Shown here piece by piece: positions 1-5,218 of a stretch of DNA of 59,357 nt. The first letter of the stretch is position 1. Each line of letters opens with the position of its first letter. Made by a program: the position numbers and the translations under genes. The notes below the pieces were generated by a model that ran no database searches, had not been told where the DNA came from, and worked only from the letters and a program-made list of their open reading frames with translations. The stretch comes from Amaricoccus macauensis (GTDB lineage: Bacteria; Pseudomonadota; Alphaproteobacteria; Rhodobacterales; Rhodobacteraceae), in NCBI RefSeq assembly GCF_014201905.1, contig NZ_JACHFM010000008.1, forward strand, positions 1 to 59,357, written 5' to 3'.

Positions 1-82
1 CGAGGCTGAGGCGGAGGCGGCACGGCTCGGGATCTGGTCGACCGAGTTCGAGATGCCGTGGGACTATCGCCGGGCGCATTAG
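1..82 (+). CDS. C-terminal end of a staphylococcal-nuclease-like protein (partial)
   Basis: An open frame enters from the left edge (first full codon at base 2) and stops at TAG 80-82. The 26 visible residues end in a GIWSTEFEMPWDYRRAH tail. A small acidic/alanine helix followed by G-(I/L)-W and a final F..PW..R is typical of the C-terminus of thermonuclease (SNase) family proteins, which are secreted or periplasmic Ca-dependent nucleases. The active site lies outside the window, so activity cannot be judged. The next gene encodes an Excalibur Ca-binding domain, which often occurs fused to or beside SNase domains and supports the call. The family rests on a short tail only. Confidence 0.55.
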   Translation, partial: EAEAEAARLGIWSTEFEMPWDYRRAH

Positions 83-157
83 CGAAGGCGCGAGGCCGGC
101 ATTGAGCGGTTGCACGGCGATGCCTTAGGGTCTGGTCCGGGGAGCTGGGGGGCGGTC

Positions 158-340
158 GTGCGGTTCATTCTGGTTGTTGCGGCGATGCTGGCGGCGCCGG
201 TGGCGTCGGCAAGGGACTACGATTGCGGCGATTTCTCGACCCAGGCCGAGGCGCAGCGGGTCTACGAGGATGCCGGCCCGGGAGACCCCTATCGGCTCGA
301 TCGCGATCATGACGGGGTCGCCTGCGAAACCCTGCCCTGA
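158..340 (+). CDS. Small secreted Excalibur calcium-binding domain protein
   Basis: The open frame can start at ATG 110, but GTG 158 is preferred. It gives a 60-residue protein beginning directly with a signal peptide ([18 protein letters not shown]), with purine-rich GGGGAG/GGGGGG upstream. After the predicted cleavage the mature part has [14 protein letters not shown], then [13 protein letters not shown]. This is the Excalibur pattern: a first Cys, then a DxDxDGxxCE calcium loop with a second Cys that probably forms a disulfide. Excalibur domains bind Ca extracellularly and often accompany nucleases. Its place 75 bp after the SNase-like tail suggests a periplasmic nuclease pair. Function beyond Ca binding is inference. 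Confidence 0.7.
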   Translation: MRFILVVAAMLAAPVASARDYDCGDFSTQAEAQRVYEDAGPGDPYRLDRDHDGVACETLP

Positions 341-522
341 CGGATGCGACGGGCGCGTCCCGGCATCGGCCGGGACCGGGCTCTACTCGGCCGCGCCGGC
401 CTCCCCGAGCCGGCAAGCCGTCTCGGCCCATTCGGGTGACGATCCCTCGCGCGAGCCCCCGCCGTTGTCCGTGGTTGCAGACCGGCCACGTGGCCCCAAT
501 GGCGCAGCTTCGAGCTAGCGGT

Positions 523-858
523 TCAGTCTCCTTCTGGGAAATCACAGTGACAGTACCACTGACCGTTCTGCGAGAGCGTCCTACAGCCGACCACGTTGCA
601 ACGGCGATTGCTGGGTGCACATCCGCCAGCAATGAAGACGCAGCGATTATCTCTAATCTCTTCATCCTTGACTGTAATTCCTAAATCGCTTTCTATTAAT
701 GTTTTCCACTCCATTGGAGTAAGAGGCTGTAAAAACTTGCGTCCCTCTGAAGAGACTACGATCCGAAATCCATAAGGAAAGATAACACCTTGTGCGGCGT
801 CCAAAAGTCCCGCTTCGCTTAGTGCCGCCACTACCGAATCTGGATCTACCTGGGGCAT
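523..858 (-). CDS. Orphan 111-aa protein with a six-cysteine C-terminus
   Basis: This frame encodes 111 residues from ATG 858. Its base composition is clearly lower in GC than its neighbours, and codons such as AAA, TTT and ATT are frequent, which suggests recent acquisition. The N-terminal two thirds (MPQVDPDSVVAALSEAG..., then PLTPMEWKTLIESDLGIT) look like a soluble helical domain. The last 40 residues hold six cysteines spaced C-x6-C-x6-C-x4-C-x10-C-x-C and end in an acidic PEGD. I do not recognise a family. The layout of leader-like helices plus a Cys-rich tail could be a metal-binding or disulfide-rich protein, or a precursor peptide, but no modification enzyme is visible nearby. It has no partner on its strand and sits between genes of the opposite strand. 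Confidence 0.5.
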   Translation of the reverse strand: MPQVDPDSVVAALSEAGLLDAAQGVIFPYGFRIVVSSEGRKFLQPLTPMEWKTLIESDLGITVKDEEIRDNRCVFIAGGCAPSNRRCNVVGCRTLSQNGQWYCHCDFPEGD

Positions 859-1185
859 GATGTTCCCTACTAACTGGGGCGTCCTCGAAGCGTACAGTTC
901 CCGCCTGAGTCGAAACAGTGCGATTTAAACGCGCGTGCGGAGCTGGTGCGAATGGCAAGATTGTGGCCACGCCAGACGGATCAGAACGCTTAGATCGACG
1001 AGCCACGGTCAGCCTCCTGTTTCGCAGCGATGACACCCTCGCGGATCGCAGCCAGGGCGTGCCCGGCGCGGACGCGCCGGCAACCACGAATACGGCTTCC
1101 GCTTCGCAGATCCTCCGCATTCGCGGTTGCCCCCTGCCCTCTTCCGATCCGCCGGCCGGTCGTCACCGAAACAACGGAGGCTGAC
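859..1185. other. Intergenic region, no gene seen
   Basis: I see no convincing gene in these 327 bases; open frames here have no ribosome site or protein-like composition. The stretch must hold the promoter of the minus-strand orphan and the leader of the 73-aa gene. It contains one compact perfect inverted repeat, CCGGCGC (1063-1069) and GCGCCGG (1074-1080), with a 4-base loop and no T tract, so it is not a clear terminator. A strong ribosome site (ACGGAGG) ends the region just before ATG 1186. Confidence 0.5.
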
Positions 1186-1407
1186 ATGACCCGCTACGTC
1201 CTTACCGTCCCCTACACCTTCGAGCGCAACGGCCAGACCGAGACCCGCTTCCGCCGCGTCGGCGCGATCTTCGAGAACGCCCGCCGCGAGACCGGCGAGG
1301 TCTTCCTCTCGGTGAAGCTCGACTTCCCCGTTGCCGCTACCGAACTCGTCGGCTTCCCGCCCCGGCCGGAAGACGACCCGGCCTCGGACGAGGTCACGCA
1401 GTCCTGA
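1186..1407 (+). CDS. Conserved-looking 73-aa hypothetical protein upstream of ardC
   Basis: ATG 1186 is chosen over the upstream in-frame ATG 1030 because ACGGAGG lies 6-7 bases before it and the upstream extension looks non-coding (Arg/Pro-rich). The 73-residue product starts MTRYVLTVPYTFERNGQ, has alternating beta-strand-like segments and ends in an acidic tail with PPRPEDDPASDE. There is no signal peptide or membrane segment. It is followed by a strong rho-independent terminator and then the ardC region, both on the plus strand. I do not recognise the family. Position in the presumed leading region of transfer suggests a small plasmid-maintenance or establishment protein, which is inference only. 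Confidence 0.65.
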   Translation: MTRYVLTVPYTFERNGQTETRFRRVGAIFENARRETGEVFLSVKLDFPVAATELVGFPPRPEDDPASDEVTQS

Positions 1408-1417
1408 CGGACCTCGG

Positions 1418-1447
1418 AGGGCGGCCGACAAGGCCGCCCTTTCCTTC
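1418..1447 (+). terminator. Rho-independent terminator after the 73-aa gene
   Basis: A perfect 9-bp stem, AGGGCGGCC (1418-1426) and GGCCGCCCT (1432-1440), with a 5-base loop GACAA is followed by TTTCCTT. It lies 11 bases after the stop of the 73-aa gene and would insulate it from the octamer array and ardC leader that follow. Confidence 0.8.
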
Positions 1448-1452
1448 GCTAT

Positions 1453-1505
1453 GCGACGGTACGGATATACGGCAAAGCGGCAGAACGCCGATACGTCATA
1501 ACGGC
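1453..1505. repeat. Seven-unit 8-bp-phased repeat array upstream of ardC
   Basis: Seven consecutive units start at 1453, 1461, 1469, 1477, 1485, 1493 and 1501, exactly 8 bp apart: GCGAC, ACGGA, ACGGC, GCGGC, ACGCC, ACGTC, ACGGC. Each is followed by three mostly A/T bases (ggt, tat, aaa, aga, gat, ata). The consensus RCGNC-NNN is the same as in the larger array at 4226-4551 beside virC1. The array is immediately followed by an inverted repeat GATCGCC-AA-GGCGATC (1509-1524). It is probably a binding site for the same ribbon-helix-helix or ParA-partner protein, placed to control ardC or to act as a second centromere/overdrive block. Confidence 0.75.
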
Positions 1506-1508
1506 TGA

Positions 1509-1885
1509 GATCGCCAAGGCGATCGTGATGATCAACGGCCAAGACGGGAGATCGACGGGCCGAGGCCCGCTCACCCCCTCCCTGACGACTTCGCCATGCC
1601 TGACGTCCGCCCAGCATCCGGGCGCCCGCGCGTCAACCGGCAAGCGGCGGCGAGGGCCGCCGGCTCCGCCGCCCCCCGTGTCCTCGCCTCCGGCTGCGGG
1701 CCGCGCCAGGGGCGTCTCCGCCCGGTTGACCCGCGTCCGCCCGGCCGCGGGTCGGGCAGCGCCCTCCCCGCTCTGCCCACCCGGGAAATGCGGAGAGCAT
1801 TTCCGGTCGGTCGACCGGGAGGCGCCGCCCAGACGGCGGGCCGAGGGCAGAAGACCCCGACCGCTCCACCACGAAGGAGACGGAC
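1509..1885 (+). promoter_or_regulatory. Long, highly structured leader upstream of ardC
   Basis: There is no gene in these 377 bases, but the stretch is packed with inverted repeats. They are GATCGCC/GGCGATC (1509-1524); GTCAACCGG (1632-1640) pairing with CCGGTTGAC (1722-1730) around GC-rich inner stems such as GCGGCGG/CCGCCGC; GGGCAG/CTGCCC in 1753-1778; GGAAATGC/GCATTTCC near 1783-1804; and the palindrome CGGTCGACCG nearby. It ends at the ardC ribosome site (GAAGGAGACGGAC). This could be a structured mRNA leader, a small RNA, or a single-stranded-DNA promoter that folds on the entering strand. Nothing here matches a riboswitch I know. The structure is seen; the role is inference. Confidence 0.45.
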
Positions 1886-2782
1886 ATGACCGGCAAGTTC
1901 GACGCGCAGCAGGAAGTGACGGACCGCATTATCGCGGCGATCGAGGCCGGCACGCCGCCGTGGCGGAAGCCGTGGACCGGAGACCGGGGCGGCGCGGCCT
2001 TTCCGCTGCGGGCCTGCGGCGAGCCCTACCGTGGGATCAACGTCATCCTGCTCTGGCTCGAGGCCGACGCGAAGGGCTACACCTCGCCGCACTGGTTCAC
2101 CTATCGGCAGGCGCAGGAGCTGGGGGCCCATGTCCGGAAGGGCGAGAAGTCGGCACCGGTGATCAAGTTCGGCACTTTCGACACCGAAAAGGCCGAGCCG
2201 GCGGGCGAGGATGCCGCGACACGCAAGGTGATGTTCACCAAGCTCTACCACGTCTTCAACGCCGACCAGATCGACGGGCTGGCGGAGGGCTACTATCGGC
2301 GGCCGGAACCGGCTCGCGACCTCGGCACCGAGCCGGACGCCGAGCTGGAGGCCTTCTTTGCGGCAACCGGTGCGGTCATCGAGACCAGCGACGACCCCCG
2401 GGCCTACTACAACCCGGTGGCCGATCGCATCCACATGCCGCCGGTTCGCACCTTCGAGTCCGCGGGCGCCTACTACGCGACCCTGGCCCACGAGGCGGCG
2501 CACTGGACCGGGCACGGCACCCGCCTCGACCGCATCAAGAAGTTCGCCGACCGGAAGGCCTATGCTTTCGAGGAGCTCGTCGCCGAGCTCGGCAACGTCA
2601 TCCTTTGCACCCACCTCGGGCTCACCCCGGATTTCGAGCAGAGCGGCGCCTACGTCGAGAGCTGGCTCAAGGCGTTGAAGGAGGACAAGCGGGCGATCTT
2701 CCGTGCCGCCGCCGAGGGGCAGAAGGCGGCAGACCTGCTTCTGGCGCTTGCCGACGTCGACGAGAAGGAGGCGGCCGCATAG
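1886..2782 (+). CDS. ardC: ArdC-like antirestriction protein (DUF1738, zincin-like domain)
   Basis: The 298-residue protein starts at ATG 1886 after AAGGAGACGGAC. The N-terminal half has the ArdC signature: an early helix with TPPWRKPW, then GEPYRGINVILLW, SPHWFTYRQAQELGAHVRKG and KLYHVFNADQI. This region binds single-stranded DNA in ArdC of IncW plasmid pSa. The C-terminal half is a zincin-like metallopeptidase domain with LAHEAAHWTGH near residues 200-210, giving HExxH plus a further His, and an FEELVAELG helix carrying the presumed third ligand. ArdC proteins protect incoming conjugative DNA from restriction. Its plus-strand orientation and place about 1.9 kb on the leading side of the predicted nick fit expression soon after entry. 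Length is normal for the family. Confidence 0.9.
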   Translation: MTGKFDAQQEVTDRIIAAIEAGTPPWRKPWTGDRGGAAFPLRACGEPYRGINVILLWLEADAKGYTSPHWFTYRQAQELGAHVRKGEKSAPVIKFGTFDTEKAEPAGEDAATRKVMFTKLYHVFNADQIDGLAEGYYRRPEPARDLGTEPDAELEAFFAATGAVIETSDDPRAYYNPVADRIHMPPVRTFESAGAYYATLAHEAAHWTGHGTRLDRIKKFADRKAYAFEELVAELGNVILCTHLGLTPDFEQSGAYVESWLKALKEDKRAIFRAAAEGQKAADLLLALADVDEKEAAA

Positions 2783-2801
2783 CGGCCTCCCCTGCCCTAC
2801 T

Positions 2802-2845
2802 AAGAAATTTGGCCGGTTGGGCAATCTCTGGATTGCCCAACCGGC
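2802..2845 (-). terminator. Hairpin terminator between ardC and virC2
   Basis: A perfect 15-bp inverted repeat, 2812-2826 and 2831-2845 (core GGTTGGGCAATC), has a TCTG loop. Read on the minus strand it lies 34 bases after the virC2 stop and is followed by AAATTTCTTA. It sits between convergent genes and probably ends the virC transcript, and possibly the ardC transcript too. Confidence 0.7.
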
Positions 2846-2879
2846 GTAGCGCCTCCGGCGCTGGCCCAAGGACCGATCC

Positions 2880-3497
2880 TCAGCCCTCTTCGTTCGCGGC
2901 TGGCAAGGTCGGTGCATGTCCGGCCGATACCCGTATTCCTCTCTCGAGGTATCGGGCCAGCGCGGCCATGCTGATAGCGCGTCCCAATCCGCCGGGAGTC
3001 TCCAGATCCAAAGGGTCGAGAGCCGCCTTGGCGGCAGCATAGAGCCCAGGGCTCAGCATCTTGGTAGTGTTGAGGCTGACCTTTCCGGCGGGATAGGTCG
3101 CAGGACTGATCCTCTCGCCCCGCTCCACCGCGTCGGCCAAGTCGGAAAGCGAACGAGAGAGCAGCCGTTGCAATGCGCGCTTCTCTCCCATGGATGCCGC
3201 GGCCTGGTCGAACAGCGGAAAGGCGCCCGGCTTTGGAGCCGGAACGCGTAGCTTCACCGGAACAGTTCCCTCGCTGTCCTCCGCTGGTGACCTCGTTGGC
3301 GCCGCCCTCGGAGGGCGAGCTTTCCGTGTGACAGGCTGAGGCCGCGCTTTCCTATCAGCTTGGGGTTCTGGGGCAGCCGTCGGCGGCGCGGCGGCAGGTT
3401 CCTCGGGTGCCTCTGCGGGAAGAGGCAACCCGCGCTTCATGTTGAACTCGCGCCGCTGCGCCTCGTAGCTCTTTTTCGGTTTGACGATGCCCGCCAC
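2880..3497 (-). CDS. virC2: VirC2-like relaxosome accessory protein
   Basis: This 205-residue protein starts at GTG 3497, with TGGAGGAA overlapping the end of virC1. The first 85 residues are a low-complexity Ala/Pro/Arg linker. The C-terminal ~115 residues resemble Agrobacterium VirC2 as I recall it: RALQRLLSRSLSDLADAV, then ISPATYPAGK, TKMLSP, and DPLDLETPGGLGRAI before a final helix. VirC2 has a ribbon-helix-helix fold, binds overdrive DNA and helps VirC1 increase T-strand production. Order and direction (virC1 then virC2, diverging from virD) match the Ti plasmid virC operon. It is the best candidate to bind the 8-bp arrays in this window. The assignment rests on remembered sequence, not an alignment. 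Confidence 0.75.
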   Translation of the reverse strand: MAGIVKPKKSYEAQRREFNMKRGLPLPAEAPEEPAAAPPTAAPEPQADRKARPQPVTRKARPPRAAPTRSPAEDSEGTVPVKLRVPAPKPGAFPLFDQAAASMGEKRALQRLLSRSLSDLADAVERGERISPATYPAGKVSLNTTKMLSPGLYAAAKAALDPLDLETPGGLGRAISMAALARYLERGIRVSAGHAPTLPAANEEG

Positions 3498-3499
3498 TG

Positions 3500-4192
3500 C
3501 TATTCCTCCAGAGCCACGAGTACGTCTGTCGCCAGCTCGTCGGCTTCGGCCATGGCAATCTTGAAGTGCTTTGCCGAAATGCGGCTCGCTGGATCCAACT
3601 CCTTTGCACGGACGGTCAGGTGGAGCATGCCGTCCCTCTTCATGCTGGCGTAGGCATCGCGATCCCGCAGCTTGGTGGCTAACATGGGAAAGACTTCCAG
3701 CCGATCGATCTCGATCTGTCGGGACTTGTTCGGCGTGTGGGGGAGCTTCGTGACCAGCAACGCTATAAGCGTGTTGGTCCCCTCCTCCTCGATCTGGTCG
3801 TGGACAAACTCCATCGTGTTGACCGCCTCGTCGATGTCGTATGTCGTGATCGCCGTGGGGACGATGACCAGCGCCGAGTTCGCGACGACGATGCTGTTGA
3901 TTTCGGACCCGCCACCGTGGGTGTCAGCGAGCATGAACTCGACCCCCTGTTTCTCGGCTTCCACGACCGCTTTCTCAAAGCTGTCGAGATCGGCTGCGAA
4001 GTAGATCTGACAGGTGTCGTCCCAGCGGCCGGCGGCTTTGGCGTAGCTGCGCCACTGCGAGATCGGGGCGTTCTCGTCGCCCTCGAGAAGGGCAACCTTG
4101 CGGCCGCGAGCCAGGAGGGCCGAGCAGAGGGCGCTCAGCGCCGTCGTCTTGCCGGCCCCTCCTTTCAACGAGACGAAACTGATCAGCTTCAT
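3500..4192 (-). CDS. virC1: VirC1-like ParA-family ATPase
   Basis: The 230-residue ATPase has the deviant Walker A motif KGGAGKTT at residues 10-17, a Walker B-like strand with FMLADTHGGGSEINS, and no DNA-binding N-terminal extension. Segments ALLEGDENAPISQWR, TTYDIDEAVNT and RDAYASMKRDGMLHLT match VirC1 of Agrobacterium more closely than chromosomal or RepA-type ParA proteins as I recall them. VirC1 gathers relaxosomes at the cell pole, brings VirD2 to the VirD4 coupling protein and with VirC2 stimulates border nicking through overdrive. The ATG at 4192 opens a minus-strand operon with virC2; its upstream region is the octamer array. A plasmid-partition ParA is the alternative, but the VirC2-like partner and oriT context favour VirC1. 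Confidence 0.85.
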   Translation of the reverse strand: MKLISFVSLKGGAGKTTALSALCSALLARGRKVALLEGDENAPISQWRSYAKAAGRWDDTCQIYFAADLDSFEKAVVEAEKQGVEFMLADTHGGGSEINSIVVANSALVIVPTAITTYDIDEAVNTMEFVHDQIEEEGTNTLIALLVTKLPHTPNKSRQIEIDRLEVFPMLATKLRDRDAYASMKRDGMLHLTVRAKELDPASRISAKHFKIAMAEADELATDVLVALEE

Positions 4193-4225
4193 TCGGTCCC
4201 TTCCACCACTTCCCAGAACCGCAAT

Positions 4226-4551
4226 GCGGCATCACGGCGAAGCGGCAAAATTCGAAAACGCCAAAACGGCATAGCCACCGATACGCTTAAACTACCCTAG
4301 CGGCGATGCGTCAACGCGCGGATACGGCACAGCGTTGAAGCGGCGACGCGCCGTTGCGAAAAAGCGACAAACACTGAGATACGGAAAACAGCAAAGAAAC
4401 GCAAAAGCGCCTGAAGGCCGGATACCCCATAAACGGCAAAGCGCGGTTAACATCAAAACGCCATAACCGCAGAACGTCATAAGTGCTATAATCAAAAAAC
4501 GACGAAACGCATAAACGTGAATACCGCCGTGCGTCACTACGGCAGAGCCTT
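4226..4551. repeat. Large array of degenerate 8-bp repeats in the virC-virD intergenic region
   Basis: The array consists of 5-base GC units (RCGNC, most often ACGGC, GCGGC or ACGCC) separated by three mostly A/T bases, repeating every 8 bp. In-phase runs start at 4226 (seven units to 4274), 4300 (nine units to 4364), 4399 (two), 4433 (two), 4458 (four units to 4482) and 4499 (seven units to 4547). Runs are joined by short spacers that shift the phase by one or two bases. It lies between virC1 and virD1 and ends about 100 bp from the border-like nick site. Likely roles are an overdrive-like transfer enhancer, a centromere for VirC1/VirC2, or an operator array for virC. It is too short-phased and degenerate to be a CRISPR. 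Confidence 0.85.
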
Positions 4552-4636
4552 TTGGGGTCCGCGGGAGGGTCGAAGCAACGAGCGCCCCAGCGGCCCGCTG
4601 AGCCGCCGGGAGAAAGGGTTGAAAAGAGTGAGAGGG

Positions 4637-4666
4637 TTGGGTTAGATTGATGGCAGGATATATAAA
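4637..4666 (+). promoter_or_regulatory. Possible virD promoter overlapping the nick site
   Basis: TTGGGT (4637-4642) lies 16-18 bases before TATATA (4659-4664) or TATAAA (4661-4666), inside an AT-rich stretch just before virD1 ATG 4685. No clear Shine-Dalgarno sequence precedes that ATG, so the leader would be very short. The -10 element coincides with the border-like sequence, so relaxosome binding could repress virD expression. This is prediction only. Confidence 0.4.
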
Positions 4667-4675
4667 AATGTAGAA
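4651..4675 (+). other. T-DNA-border-like nic site (predicted oriT)
   Basis: The first 13 bases, TGGCAGGATATAT (4651-4663), are identical to the core of Agrobacterium T-DNA borders. After a variable A-rich spacer, GTA at 4670-4672 matches the conserved distal block of the 25-bp consensus, leaving one mismatch (G at 4673 for A) among its specified bases. It is 10 bp upstream of virD1 and next to virC/virD genes. By analogy, VirD2 would cut the minus strand as TATATCCTG|CCA, between bases 4654 and 4653, and lead with the strand running toward lower coordinates. That places virC1, virC2 and ardC in the leading region and virD1/virD2/virD4 in the part transferred last. Confidence 0.88.
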
Positions 4676-4684
4676 CATTTAACG

Positions 4685-5218
4685 ATGACCCAACCCAAGG
4701 CCACCGACCGAGCCAGCAAGAGCGCCGCCAATGACGGCGCCGCCTCCGGCTGGCGCGATCGCCAGATGATCCGCGGCAAATGGCAGGATCCCGAGGCGGC
4801 GAAGAAGGAGCCGCGCGCCGATCGCACGATCTCGATCCGCCTGACCGAGGCCGAACTCGCCGAGTTCGACGCCCAGATCGCGGGCCTCGGCCTCAACCGA
4901 AACCGCGCCTTGCGGATCGCCGCTCGGCGGATCGGCGGCTTTCTGGAGGTCGACGGGGAGACGGTGGAGGCGCTGCGCTCGATCAACCGGCAGCTCGCCG
5001 GCGTCGCGACGAACATCAACCAGATCGCGCATTCGGCCAACCGGACGCACGATCCGGACTATCGCGCCTTCATGGCGCAGCGGGCCGAACTCGGCCGGAT
5101 CCTGATCGAGACCCGCGGCGCGCTGCAGCGGATCCTCGACCTCGGTGCCCGGCGCGAGGACGGCCTCGGGCGGCTGAAGGCCGCGGCCGCGGCCGAGAGG
5201 GCAGGGGGGCCGGAATGA
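4685..5218 (+). CDS. virD1: VirD1/MobC-family relaxosome accessory protein
   Basis: The 177-residue protein starts at ATG 4685, 10 bp after the border-like site. A polar N-terminus of about 45 residues is followed by a ribbon-helix-helix region (RTISIRLTEAELAEFD, then NRALRIAARRIGGFLEVDGE). A helical MobC-like part follows with RQLAGVATNINQIAHSAN, FMAQRAELGR and LDLGARREDG. The blocks IAARRI.GFLE, FM.QRAELGR and R..DG also occur in Agrobacterium VirD1 as I recall it. VirD1 melts or topologically opens the border so that VirD2 can cut duplex DNA. The stop overlaps the virD2 start (ATGA), so the two are translationally coupled. It is slightly longer than Ti VirD1 (about 147 residues) because of both termini. 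Confidence 0.87.
   Translation: MTQPKATDRASKSAANDGAASGWRDRQMIRGKWQDPEAAKKEPRADRTISIRLTEAELAEFDAQIAGLGLNRNRALRIAARRIGGFLEVDGETVEALRSINRQLAGVATNINQIAHSANRTHDPDYRAFMAQRAELGRILIETRGALQRILDLGARREDGLGRLKAAAAAERAGGPE

Noticed and set aside
1525-3042. Long open frame of 505 codons across the ardC region
   Set aside because: It runs through ardC in another frame, is Arg/Pro/Gly-rich and has no conserved motif; it is a GC-driven shadow.
3500-4192. Plasmid partition ParA rather than VirC1
   Set aside because: Downstream partner and internal blocks match VirC2/VirC1, no RepB/ParB gene is present, and the gene sits at an oriT. Partition remains a minor alternative.
4226-4551. Repeat array considered as a CRISPR or as replication iterons
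   Set aside because: The unit is 8 bp with no unique spacers, so it is not a CRISPR. No rep gene or DnaA box is visible nearby, so an origin is not supported.
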